A DNA stretch of 64,000 nucleotides, taken from assembly GCA_012934845.2 (NCBI GenBank), contig WNNJ02001247.1:1-64000 (forward strand), read 5' to 3'. Position 1 is the stretch's first letter. Each line of letters opens with the position of its first letter. Both the position numbers and the translations under genes were made by a program. A model generated the notes under the pieces. That model worked only from the letters and a program-made list of their open reading frames with translations. It had not been told where the DNA came from and did not search any database. Source of the DNA: Pomphorhynchus laevis (lineage: Eukaryota; Acanthocephala; Palaeacanthocephala; Echinorhynchida; Pomphorhynchidae). Below, piece by piece: positions 46,640 through 58,152 of this stretch.

Positions 46640-49600
46640 ATTTAACGATATACAATTTTTCCTGACAGTTCAAGATTTTTCCTGTCACTTCCAGATTTTC
46701 CTGCCAGTTCCAGATTTTTCCTGTCAGTTCCAGATTTTCCTGTCAGTTCCAGATTTTTCCTGTCAGTTCCAGATTTTTCCTGTCAGTTCCGCTCGCTATG
46801 CTCGCGGATTGAGCTTAATCTCTCAATAAGCTCAGATAGATTGTCTCGCTGCGCTCGCCGATCAGTTACGACCGACACCAACTATACACAACTGCAAGTA
46901 CAGTGCTCGACACAAGACTGCAAGGTCTGTACAGCAATCGCCTGCGACAACAATAAGTCTAGAGAAGACTTCCTATGTGGTTTTTGTGCCAACAAACTAA
47001 TCCACAACCTCTCCAATAAGCCCATATCAACATCCAACACGTCCACTCAAACTACCCCCATCGTTTCCAATGTCCTATCTCCACCCACCGACCCTGCCAC
47101 CATATACACTTCCTAACCCATCTCATCTTCACTCATCAACAACCCCCGTCCCGTCTATTTCGCCTCGTTTCTTGACATCGCTTGCTACCATCTGTTTTAT
47201 CCATATACTCTTTGTCTCCCGCTGTCGAACATACTCCCTTCATATCCTCACCTCCCAGCTCTCTAATCGTGACCTCACCCACTCACGTCACTCATCCTCC
47301 TTCCCAGAAACGCTTTTCTTCTCTCGATCATTGCGTCATCGTCACCGATATCACTTCTTCCACCTCCTTTTCTCCACAAGCACTTCTCGACCACGATGTT
47401 TCCGCCTTCAGATCCATCCTCTCGTCTCTTGTTCATGCGGATAAACCATCATTTTTCAAGGACATTTATCCTGCCGCATTCATCCGCCTAAACAAATCTC
47501 AATCTAATCCTTCTAAGCCCCCTTTCATAAAAAATTGTTTTCAAGCATCACTCACGCGTCCTCTGTTCTCCCTCAACGATTTAAACTCATGTTATCTTAA
47601 ACCACTCGAATATTCCCCGATCGCACACCTTCCGAAATCGCTCAACCCTCTTCTGCCGCATCGAAAAACGCCTTCGCGAGGAAAACGGCGAAACATCTCT
47701 TTACATCTGAAACATACGGAAATTTTAAAATTGCCCCCCCCCACAAAATTCAATGTGTCTTCTCCGCTAGTCCCTTTCACCACCACACACGGTTTCCGCC
47801 TCGGCCTCCTCAACCTAGTCACCAAGCAATCCGATCTCATCATCAACCTATTCACCAAGCAATCCGATTTCATTCCCAACCTATTCACCAAGCAATCAAT
47901 CGATCTCTTCTGCCTCACCGAATCCTAGCACTCAAATTCTGACGACTTCTCCATTCGCCGTCTGCTCTCTGCCGGTTGCTCACTAGTCGAATCCGCCCGC
48001 CCCCTCAGTTCATCCCCTTCTAAATTCTCTAATCATGGCGAAATTTTCGCATTCGCCCGTCACCCCGCGTCTATTCGCAAAATTACTCCCTTTTCAGTCC
48101 TTGCTCTTTTGAATTGCTCACTTGTCGTACTTCTAGCCGATCATTCTGGATCTCGCCATTGTATACCGTCCTGGTTCATCAGCTCCTACCTCCTTATTTT
48201 TACCAAACTTGCTGACCTCCTTTCTCATTGTTCTTTGTCCTCAATCCCATCGCTCGTTCTAGGCGACTTCAACATGCGCCTTGACCGCCCCTCTTCCACC
48301 GATTCCATCCGGTTCATTAACATTATATCAAACTACAATTACAAATTAATCACCACTGCCCCACACATATCCTTGGCGGGGCACTCGACATCATCGCTGT
48401 TCTCGATCGTTTTGCTACCTACACCTCACTGTCCATCTCCGATTCTGGTCTATCCGACCACATTCTCATCACCCTTGATTTCACTCCTAACCACTTCCTG
48501 CTTCACACACCTACCATCCAACGTAACCCTTGGAGAAAACTTGACCTCTCCATTCTTCGCTTCACCTTACTTAAATCTTCTCTATCTTCCCACACAATAA
48601 CATCATCCTCTCCTCACGATCTTGCCTTTCTTTTCGACTCTGATCTCACATACACACTCGAACTTATCTTGTCTTTCAAGCCTCACCCTCACCGTCGCTT
48701 GCACCGTGCCCAATTGTTCGACATCGAATGCCTACTCTCAATGTGTCGACTCTGTCATGCTTTCCGAGTCTATCACCGTTCTCTCAGACGTGATATCCAC
48801 TCGATCACTCCGCCTTTCCGTGATTCCTATCTTGCTCTTCGCCGGTCTCATCTCAACCTACTACGTATCAAATGCAACTCCTGGCAGCATAAAATCAACA
48901 CTTCATTCAACTCTAAGACTCTCTGGCATACTTTTAACTCGATCCTTGCTCGCTCCTCTTCGTCTTGCAACATCAATGCCCATGATTATTTGTCATATCT
49001 TCAGACCAAAGTATTAACGTTGCTCTCTAACAACCACGTCTCAATTCCATCTCACTGCTACTCCCCTCGCATCATCCTCCGGAACTTTCATATTCTCCCT
49101 GTCTCACCTGCAGAAATCTCATATGTCCTTATGTCTTTGGCCAACAAAATCTCACCTGCCGATCCCCTGCCTACCCATACTTAAATTTATATGCTCATCG
49201 ATATCCATTTTCCTTACCTCCTTGTTTAACTCTTCCATCCGAAGTCGTATCTTTTCATAACACTGGAAATCCGCTATCGTTCGTCCCATCCTTAATAAAT
49301 CATCGCTCGACCCTTCACTTCCTTCTAGCTATCGCCCCATTTCACTACACCCTACTCTTTCCAAGCTCTCAGACCGCCTTATCTTAATACATATCAACGT
49401 TTATCTCTCTTCATCTAATATGTAGCCTCTTTTCCAATCCACTTTCCGCTCTAATCACTCCACAGAAATTGCCTGCATGAAAGTTTACAGCGACCTACTC
49501 ATTTCTCGTGACAAGGCTCTATATAGTGTTCTCATCTCCCTCGACCTCTCATCCGCCTTCGACATTGTCGACCACTACATCCTCTTTCTCGCCTTTGTTA

Positions 49601-50640
49601 TGACTACGGATTTTCTTCCTCCTCCGTAGCATGGTTTGCCTCATATCTATCCGACCGTTCTTTTCGAGTATGTTCAAATTCATCATCCTCTCCTCTCATC
49701 CCTATTTTCTGCGGGTTCCCACAAGGTTCAGTCCTAGCACCCCTGACATCCTCATATATGATCATGCACCCGCCCATCCCATACACGATATCGTAATTTA
49801 TGCCTCCAACTGTCTTTCTTCTATCTACAAACGTCTCTCCCATTATCGTCTCGTTCTAATCCCAGACAAATCTTAAATAATGTGGATCCTCTCCCGTCAA
49901 CCTAACATATCTTTCCCACTTGTATCTTTTGACTCATCAATCCTCCCCGTAGTCCACAATCTCACTTTCTTAGGATTCCATTTCAATGATCACCTTTCCC
50001 TTAAACCCTTCGTCCGCGACAAGGTCCGCTCGTCTAACTTAATTCTCAGTGACATCCGCGGTATCCGCCCCCTTATTGACCTCCGTTTCTGTATGTCTTT
50101 TCTTTCATCGGTTCTCTTTCCTAAAATCCATTACTGCTTCAGCCTTTTCGTCAATTCTCGAAAATCCATCATCCTACCCCCATAAAATGCATAATCAATT
50201 CCGCCGTTCGAGTGCTTCTACGTCTCCGTCACTTTGACCACGTATCCACATATTTTGCCCAACTCTCCTGGCCTACCATCCACATCCGCGCATACAACTC
50301 CGCTTTCTTCTCGTAACTTTTCGTCTAATTGCTTCCGGCTCCCCATCGTTCATCCACCTCTCTTTCTTAGACGAGACTCATCTCACTCTCCATCACTGCG
50401 TTCCCGTAATTCCCTCTTACTATACGTTCCCAGTTACTCTAACAACTACAGTCTCCTATCCTTCATCGTCGCCTCCTCACTCGCCTGGAATCAGCTCCCA
50501 CTCGAGGTCTGTTGCGCTCCCTCCTTTAGTGTATTCAAATGCCGCCTCCGTACCCACCTCCTCGAAACATGATTTAGATTTTGTTGTTGTGGTCATGTAC
50601 GCGTGCGCCGGCACGCATTTGCCACGTAAAAATAAATCTC
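46640..50640 (+). mobile_element. LINE A copy A3 with a B-type 5' UTR (mosaic)
   Basis: The 5' repeats (about 46665-46790) and the cgctcgct..gattgagcttaatctctc segment match LINE B. ORF1 from 46841 (LQVQCSTQDCKVCTAIACD, EDFLCGFCANK) and everything downstream match LINE A. ORF2 pieces: 47182-47928 (ORF1 end into LGLLNLVTKQSDLI), 48109-48600, 48669-49184, 49480-49740, 49880-50185, 50234-50572. The YADD segment is partly deleted near 49742. The 3' stem-loop is 50601-50616. There is an in-frame 36-bp-type duplication of FTKQSDLI near 47820-47895. Confidence 0.82.
46665..46790 (+). repeat. 19-20-bp tandem repeat, 5' UTR of A3
   Basis: About six units of CAGATTTTTCCTGTCAGTTC with one-base length changes, related to the LINE B unit CAGATTATTCCTGTCAGTTC. 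Confidence 0.88.
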
Positions 50641-50645
50641 TTTTA

Positions 50646-51210
50646 TGAATTGATATTTTCCATAAAATTGCGATATTTTAAGCCTCCTGATTTATAGCCA
50701 GTCTCTTTGCACTTTATGAAAATCGTTTGTGCACTATATAATTATTACATCACTATTTAGCTTTCAGTATAAAAGAAAGACAATTTTAAATGGGTCACCT
50801 TTTGTTGAACTTAATCACGTGATCGCGTTGCCTGTCATAAAATCTTTTTAAAATCTAAATATGCAACTTGATGATATTTTGTTCATTAATTTATGAAAAA
50901 TTAATTTTAAATAATTAAATATTTTATAATATCATAATATCATGGTTCATTGATAATGTGCAAATGCCGATTTTGTAGCATCTATGAATTGATATTTTCC
51001 ATAAAATTGCGATATTTTAAGCCTCCTGATTTATAGCCAGTCTCTTTGCACTTTACGAAAATCGTTTGTGCACTATATAATTATTACATCACTATTTAGT
51101 TTTCAGTATAAAAGAAAGGCAATTTTAAATGGGTCATCTTTTGTTGAACTTAATCACGTGATCGCGTTGCCTGTCATAAAATCTTTTTAAAATCTAAATG
51201 TGCAACTTGA
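50646..51210 (+). repeat. 339-bp-period direct duplication flanking the A3 insertion
   Basis: 50646-50871 and 50985-51210 are about 97% identical by eye. A 32-bp segment (tcatggttcattgataatgt and on) just left of the second copy (about 50940-50970) also occurs at 46590-46620, left of A3. The simplest reading is a tandem duplication whose first unit was interrupted by LINE A3. Confidence 0.8.
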
Positions 51211-51916
51211 TATTTTAAATTCAACACATGATATTTTTTAATGCAGAAAGGCTTGTTTTAACAATTAGGTAATCACATTTGAAAGTTAATGATGTAAGTA
51301 GTATTTGTGTAAAACACGTAAAATTCTTATGTTAAGATTATAATTCCCAGCAAATTATATTTAAAATTATTTTCAATATTTCGATACTGGACATACCGTC
51401 TGTTATGTATTTATCAATTCATAAAAATTTACTTTTATTTTAGATTTCAATTTTTTATTTTAACTTGTTATAAATTATATAAAATTTTATAACAATTATT
51501 TATTATCTTTTATTATCTAATTATTAAATTTTGATTTATTGATTTATCATTATTATTTTTATTTATTTATTTTTATTTATTTATTTTTTATTTTATATTT
51601 ATATTAAATACGTAGACTTAACTGAATTGATTATCAAAAATAGTAACAACTTAAATTATTTAGTCTTTATATTTAGACATCCCAGCTGATTTATTTCCTT
51701 TTAATGAAATTTAAGCAAGCAGTAATTTTTCTAAATTCTAAGTTAGACAAATTGTGTCTCAATATCGTGCATACGTTTAGGTACTTTGAAGAAGTGTTTA
51801 CAATCCATATGTGTATTTAAAATGAAGACAAATTTTATTATTCAAACTAAACTGTTTAATTAACACGAATGTCTTAAACATTAAATTATTTTCTAGAAAT
51901 ATTATCAATACTGGCA
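51211..51916. other. AT-rich region with one dispersed repeat
   Basis: 51400-51640 matches the repeat next to the Penelope-like copies (cgtctgttat, then tttcaattttttattttaac, then taaatacgtagac). The last 70 bases before 51917 include ATTTTCTAG at about 51888-51896, a plausible splice acceptor 20 bases before the UBX start codon. Confidence 0.5.
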
Positions 51917-52867
51917 ATGTCATCTTTTGAAGAATCAATTGAGATATTTAAAGACATGGGATTTAGTGAAGAATCCGTACGGGCTGCAATCAAAGATTGT
52001 GGATCGACTGATATCGCAACAGTGATTGATCACCTTGAAAAGGCGGTATCCGTTACAGTAGAAGATAATAAATCAGAAAAACCGAATAATCAGGACGTAG
52101 CAAGTACTGATCAGATAAGTGACTCTTCAGATTCAAAGGATCTGGTAAAAAATCCACTGACTGAAGAATGCCAGGAAGATAAAGTTGAGGATCTCTTAGT
52201 TTTGCGTTGCGAGGAGTGTAATAGTTTATTTAGCAAATCAAAAGCATCACGACATGCAGAATTAAGTGGGCATTGTAATTTTGCTCAGGCAACGGATTCC
52301 GAAAAGCTTGAACGAATTCGAATGATTCGTAAAAAAATGGAAGATCATAGGAAGAACGAGGGGATTGAAAAAGAGAAAAAACGCAGATTAGAAGGTCGTA
52401 AAATGGGTACATTACGAGCAGAGATGAAACAGCTCGAATTGAAGAAGATTGCGGAAGAACGAGCAAAAGAGAAAAAACTTGAAATTATTCACAGACAAAG
52501 AGTAAAAGATCAGATAAAAGCTGATCGCATGCGTATGAAACTTAGGCATCCCGATTTAAACTCTTCGTCGGTAACTGGTGAAAAACAACTGAACAACAAT
52601 TCATCATGTAGCCCATCACTTTTATCCACCGAAGATTGTAAAATAATGGTTCGACTAGGTGACGGTCGATGCTTAGCAAATACCTTTAAAAGAAAACAGG
52701 CTCTGAGTGCCGTTAGATTATGGATTGAACTTAATCATCCAGATGGTCCAACGAATTCTGCACAGCTTGTTCAAGGATATCCGAGAAAGATTTATACAGA
52801 AGAAGAGATGCAGATGTCGTTGGAGCAATTAAATATTGGATCTTCCCATGTTTTAATGCTTAGATAA
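51917..52867 (+). CDS. UBXN1-like: UBX domain protein, UBXN1/SAKS1-like
   Basis: 316 residues in a single exon. Residues 1-45 are a UBA domain (FKDMGFSEESVRAAIKDCG), which binds ubiquitin. Residues 98-119 form a C2H2 finger (CEEC..HAELSGH), present in invertebrate UBXN1 proteins such as I recall from Drosophila, and absent from human UBXN1. Residues 128-215 are a charged coiled coil. Residues 238-316 are a UBX domain (KIMVRLGDGRCLANTF, then GYPRKIY in the FPR-loop position), which docks on p97/VCP. It is likely a cytosolic adaptor between ubiquitylated clients and p97. The start fits the UBA boundary. No intron lies in the coding region; a 5' UTR or trans-splice acceptor may lie just upstream. 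It looks intact. Confidence 0.93.
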   Translation: MSSFEESIEIFKDMGFSEESVRAAIKDCGSTDIATVIDHLEKAVSVTVEDNKSEKPNNQDVASTDQISDSSDSKDLVKNPLTEECQEDKVEDLLVLRCEECNSLFSKSKASRHAELSGHCNFAQATDSEKLERIRMIRKKMEDHRKNEGIEKEKKRRLEGRKMGTLRAEMKQLELKKIAEERAKEKKLEIIHRQRVKDQIKADRMRMKLRHPDLNSSSVTGEKQLNNNSSCSPSLLSTEDCKIMVRLGDGRCLANTFKRKQALSAVRLWIELNHPDGPTNSAQLVQGYPRKIYTEEEMQMSLEQLNIGSSHVLMLR

Positions 52868-53334
52868 CTTTGGTGTATCTTAAATATTTAAAAATCGTTT
52901 GAAAATTTGGAAAAGTTAGTTTTTAAAAAGTGTTTATTTTTAACTGACGAGGACAGTGTTATTAGCAAAAATTGCATAAGTGAGCTGTTTTTTCTACTAA
53001 GATTAGTGTTAGATAATTTATTATTACATTAAATAATTTAGTAAAATAACCGATCCCGCTTCCATACTGAATTAACGGCAAAATAAGATAATAATTTAGT
53101 AATACATTAGTTTATTTATCTATTTATGCAGGATCTACAAATATTTATTTATTATAGAAAAGTATCAGATCAAAGAAGTAATATATATAAATAAATATTT
53201 ATTTATTTTTCTTCACAATATATAAATTAATAATAAAGATAAATAATTATTATTAAATACAAGGCGTTAGCTGATAAGCTGTTTTGCCTGATCAAAAAAT
53301 TACAAATTAATTAAGTAAATTATCAGCATCAAGA
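52868..53334. other. 3' flank of the UBX gene, non-coding
   Basis: Very AT-rich. AATAAA-like signals occur near 53232 but not close to the stop. Nothing else is visible. Confidence 0.5.
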
Positions 53335-56300
53335 TCAGCAGGATTCAAGATATCCGTTGAAGTGCGAGTGTCGATTCTCTATTAATGCTAGGCACAGTCG
53401 CTTGAAGTGCTTCATCAAAGAAGCAGCGACGACTTCCTCAGGCAACACATTCCACGAGTTGAGCGCGCGATGTGACAGTCGAAAGTTGCCCGGCAATTGA
53501 GAATGGCGCCTCTTATACTGCGATTTTGAGTGACCGCGTAATGCCCTATTTCTCAATCAGAGGATTTTAGAGGCGAAGCCATCAAGTTTGTTTACAATCG
53601 TCTAAAGGCAGGGCAAGTCCAGTAAGATAAATCTGTCACAAATCGTGCTTATCCATAGCGCACGCAGCCGCATGCGGTAGGACGTTCCAGCTCTAAAGCA
53701 TATCCTTGAACCTCTCTTCAGCACCGACTCAAAGTCAAGCAATTCTCGCTTAGTGGTAGGAAAGCATGCAGGAATGCAGTATTCCAGATGAGGGCGGACT
53801 AGTGGAGAAAATAAGATACTAAACATTGGAGGCGACAGTCTGAGAAATGTATTTTTGATGTATTACAATGCCCTAGTTGCTTTTATCCTTGCGTGCTCAC
53901 TATTCAATCGTGTCTTAAGAGAGCGATTAATTATTACACCTAAATCTTTATGGTGTTCAACTTCATTTCATAACGCATTACCAATACGATACTGGAACGA
54001 CAAAGTAGTCTTCCCCATTCCCATCAAAACACATTTATCAACGTTTAACATGAGTCCAGTGGCTTCACACCATTCAGTAAGGCAGTCTAGGTTGTCCTGT
54101 AGTGACTGACAATAGGTAGGAGTACGAACAACAGTCCATATTTTTAAAGTATCAGCATATGCTAAAACAGGGTTCTTTAAACGCAGGAGCAGGCCATTAA
54201 GAAATACGACAAAAAGAAGAGGGCCAATAACAGATCCTTGAGTTACACCGGAAAGCATTCTAGAGCTCTTTGAAAGAACACCACCAACTCTTACTTGGAA
54301 TGACCACAAAGATAAGTAATTCTAAATCCACTTTATGGTCTGAAAATGGAAACCATAGTGAACAAGCAATGAGACTATACAGTAATGAGGGACACGGTCA
54401 AAGGCCTTAGAAAAGTCCAAAAAGACAGCGTCGATAGCATATCACGAGCTGTTATTAAATTGGTTAAAACGGAACAGCCCTGCATAAATCCGTGTTATGA
54501 GTATGAGAGAATACTGATTTTCTTAAGATGAAGTCGAATATGCTTCGAGACTAGTTTTTCGAGAATTTTGGAAAACACGCAAGTAAGGTTAATAGGGAGA
54601 AAGTCTGACGAACTAACAGGTGGATGCTTCTTGGGTATTGGGACTACAATGTTACGCTTCCAAATATCAGGTATCCAGTAATGTTTGAGGCTGTGTCGAA
54701 AAACATAAGTTAGATGCTGACAGAGAGAACAAGCTAAATCACGAACCAGAAATGGTGCAATGTCATCAGGGCATGGAGAGCCAAATTGCCTCAGTGCAAA
54801 TAATTCACTGTAAATATCATCTACTTCAATCTCTATCGCGCAGTCGCGGATAGGAATAAGAACGGCCTGCTAGACGAACTGATTAAAGTCTACCGTGGAT
54901 TAACATAGAACTGCGAAGATCTTTGCTAGATGATTAGCAAAATGGGGTTCCCCTGTCAGAACTCCATCCAACGAGTGAATTGAGTTAATTCCCGTTTGAA
55001 CGTTCCGGGAACTACGATTAGGACCAGAATCTCTTCGGATTATGAGAAATACACATCGCAATGTTGTTCTTGAATGATTGTCTTTTTTAAATTTTAGCCT
55101 GTTACAAAGATTCCGAGAAGCATTGTACTCATTACGAATAGACGGATCTGTTCTAGACCTATGCCATAATGTGTTTTGAATTTTCAGGGCTGAAGGGACC
55201 TGATAGTCCAACAAGGATGGCGCTGCAATGGAGCGAAACTGTTGGACGTACGCAATAAGCGGGCCGACAAGTGTTCATAACTTTCTGGAACAGATAAATT
55301 ATACGTGTTGATTTCGGTAAAAAATGCTATTTGAAGTTGCTTAATGTCAACTTTAGCCCAATTTCTTTTTATGATCTGAGGCAGATAGTCGTGGCAAGGT
55401 ACATATCATGCCAGTAAACAGTTATCACTGTTGCCGACTGGTGGATAATAGCAGATGTTGGAAATATCACCAATAACTTTTGCAAAAACTAAGTCAAGAA
55501 TATACCGGGATCTGATGTACGTAGGATGACAAACATGTTATACCAATATCAAATCGAAGAGAAGGAAACTACCGAGTTCCTCTTCAAGTCGAAGGCATGA
55601 CAGCAAACTCTGACCTTCCCAATCAATGTCGGGGAAGTTAAAGTCACCGACCAGTAAACATCGAGTAGAGGAGCATAGACGACATATATATGGCCTCAGT
55701 ATGTTGAAATTCAAGAAGGCTGAAGGGGAACGATAAAATATACAGACATAAATTTTGACCTTACCTCGAAAAATTCAGAACAAAAGATTTTCAAATGAAG
55801 AGTTAATGGAATCCGAAAAAGTATGTCGGGCACACCGATGCTAACGTGACTGAACGCCGCTACACTACCTCCTCGTCTACCAGATTGACGATCTGAACGT
55901 AGCAAATAGTAGTTGAGAATCCGAACAACGTCGTCGGATATATTGGGATGCAACCAAGATTCACAAATGCAGAAAACACCATACTCATTTTTCAAGACAA
56001 TATATTTTAGCTCAGTATATTGCGCCACAAGATTGCGGATATTTGAGTAATTAAAATGTATGTTGCTATCATAGTAAATCTGAGAGATAGAATGAATATC
56101 ACTAAAGTTAGCAATATCACCTGAGCGAAACCCATCTGGGCAACAATCTATGTCCGTAGCAAAGGTTGCCACCGCATTGTCGGTCGCCACCGTACAACTC
56201 GAAAATTTCTTACACAGAGATTAGATTCGCCATTGCTCAGGCTTTTAGTCAATTCTATAAAGGTATCCTTTTTCATTACACGACCCTTAGGGAATAATTC

Positions 56301-56709
56301 TTGGAATATATGGAAAGAAGAGTCGAGTAACCGATACCTATGATGAAGCAGAAAGTCGACATGTTTCTGGAACTGAGAACAACTTTCAAAAACCTAGGTT
56401 TCTCAGGCATTATTTTACACAGACGAAAACTTTCTTAACAACAAGGCTTTGAGCAACAGAAAGGTTTTCACTGTCAATTATTTTGGACAGAATTGTACTG
56501 AGAATCTTAACGTCATCATCTAGCCTAACCTGAGCATCACCGCTACCCGATTCTTTAACTTCAGATACAATGATATTATATCTCCTATCTGAGATGAATT
56601 GTTTTCTACTTAATGTGTTGCCTGAGAAAGACATTGCTTGAGAGTTGTCGATACTTCCCAGTGTGGAATCATTAGTGGTACAGTTTATTGACACAGAGTT
56701 TATTGACAC
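53335..56709 (-). mobile_element. LINE D relative, decayed
   Basis: Minus-strand pieces: an ORF1 fragment (56709-56410, DRRYNIIVSEVKESGSGD), endonuclease (56190-55711, YSNIRNLVAQYTELKYI, ICESWLHPNISDD, RGGSVAAF), reverse transcriptase (about 54900-53968, GVTQGSVIGPLLFVVFLNGL, LAYADTLKIW) and the C-terminal part (53826-53335, VRPHLEYCIPACFP, WNVLPEEVVAASL). YADT replaces YADD, and many frame changes show it is dead. It keeps the endonuclease Glu that copy D has lost. Confidence 0.8.
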
Positions 56710-56720
56710 AATTATTTATT

Positions 56721-57291
56721 CTTCTTCTTCTTCTTAGCGTTTATCCCGTATGACGGGGTCCGCTTGCCACGATCGTTGACGCCAAAATGCCTTCTTTGCT
56801 GTGTCTTTGGGCGTGAGTCCGACCATTTTCATGTCCTTAAGAAGGGTATCCATCCATCTTTTCTGTGGTCTTCCTATTGGTCTCTTTCCGTCGACCTCGA
56901 TTTGAAATGGTGCCTGCGCTAATGTGTTCACGTCTGCCCTCATTACATGTCCATACCATCGCAGCCTTGATTCTCTCAGTTTGTCTGCTATGGGTGCTAC
57001 GCCAAATCGCTTGCGGATGTCTTCGTTACGGACATGATCTAGGCGAGTCTTTCCTGCGATCCACCTTAGCATTTTGGTTTCCATGCATCCAAGCTTACGT
57101 TCTGCTTCTGCTGTCATTGCCCAGCACTCAGCACCGTACATTGCTACAGGCCGTATTACGCTTCTGTAGAACTTCGATTTGAGTTTGTCTGGCATGCGTT
57201 TGTCGCACAAAACTCCAGTGGCTGCTCTCCATTTTGTCCAGCTTGCGTTGATGCGAGTGGTGACGTCTTTTGCCACCAAAACTCCAGTGGT
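56721..57291 (-). mobile_element. RTE-clade LINE, 5' truncated, with 16-bp target duplication
   Basis: Target-site duplications of 16 bp (gacacaattatttatt) flank it at 56705-56720 and 57292-57307. The 3' tail on the minus strand is an (AAG)n-like run. The 5' end is truncated within ORF2. An extra copy of actccagtgg near 57284 looks like filler copied from about 57210. Confidence 0.88.
56734..57279 (-). CDS. RTE ORF2 C-terminal part
   Basis: An intact 181-codon frame covering the post-RT region of RTE-type LINEs: WRAATGVLCDKRMPDKLKSK, YRSVIRPVAMYGAECWA, KMLRWIAGKTRLDHVRN, RLRWYGHVMRAD and GRPQKRWMDTLLKDM. These motifs are highly conserved in nematode and arthropod RTEs. The lack of stops and the perfect target duplication indicate a recent insertion. 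Without its N-terminal endonuclease and RT core it cannot function. The apparent ATG comes from the junction region. Confidence 0.85.
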   Translation of the reverse strand: MVAKDVTTRINASWTKWRAATGVLCDKRMPDKLKSKFYRSVIRPVAMYGAECWAMTAEAERKLGCMETKMLRWIAGKTRLDHVRNEDIRKRFGVAPIADKLRESRLRWYGHVMRADVNTLAQAPFQIEVDGKRPIGRPQKRWMDTLLKDMKMVGLTPKDTAKKAFWRQRSWQADPVIRDKR

Positions 57292-57307
57292 GACACAATT
57301 ATTTATT

Positions 57308-58150
57308 ATAAATAATAAATAATTATATTAGATTTTATACAATATATATTTATATAACAATAAAATTTATATAAGAATTATTGGAGCTGGACCAATGAAA
57401 AGATAAAATTATTTTTGATATTTCGCTAACTACTGTATAATCGTGTTTAAATAAACACGATTAGACTATTAAATCCCTCAACTCCATTCCCAATTCACTG
57501 TCTAATCGTGTTTCTTTTGCTTCCATTGATCTTAAACAGACTGATGCGATGTAATTAGGAATCCTACTTCTACATTGAGCGACACAATTATATACCATTC
57601 CAAAGGAAAGACGTAATTATTTTTGATTTTTCGCTAACTTCTGTTAGCATCTTCAGAAAATTACAATGTTTAAAAAAATAATGAATTATTAAAGTAAAAA
57701 ACAAAATTCATAAATATTTTCGTTTATTTCTGACTTTTTCGACACCAGCCAAGTATGGAGCCCCAATCGAGTTTCCTTTCTTTTTTTCTTTCTTTTTGCA
57801 GGTTTCGATTGAGAATTCTTTGGTTGGATGTCGAGGATAAAAATTTTAAACAAAAATTCAAAATGATAAAATGCTTTAATTCAATTCTAAAATAAAAATT
57901 CAAAATCATCATAAAAAAACAAAATTTGGATAAAATTGATATTACAAATAAAATAAAAAATATTTTGTAACATTATCTTACAATTATTTGAACAATGACA
58001 AAAAATGAAGATAGAATACATTTAATTATACTTTTCTTAATTTCTCTAATTTTTCTGACAAAGCACTTGTAGACAAGCGCAATATAAAATTAATATATAC
58101 ATCCAAATTTAGAAAAATAATCAAACGAATTTCAAACTAGACAAACAAAA
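57308..58150. other. AT-rich region with palindrome and hammerhead-like core
   Basis: 57438-57463 is a near-perfect palindrome (12-bp arms, 2-base centre). 57629-57656 on the minus strand is hammerhead-like. A polypyrimidine run lies at 57775-57797. No gene is visible. Confidence 0.5.
57629..57656 (-). ncRNA. Hammerhead-like core
   Basis: The minus strand reads CTGAAGA, U, GCUAAC AGAA GUUAGC (perfect 6-bp stem II), GAAAA. Stems I and III are not obvious, so it may be a degraded or partial motif. Confidence 0.45.
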
Positions 58151-58152
58151 AA

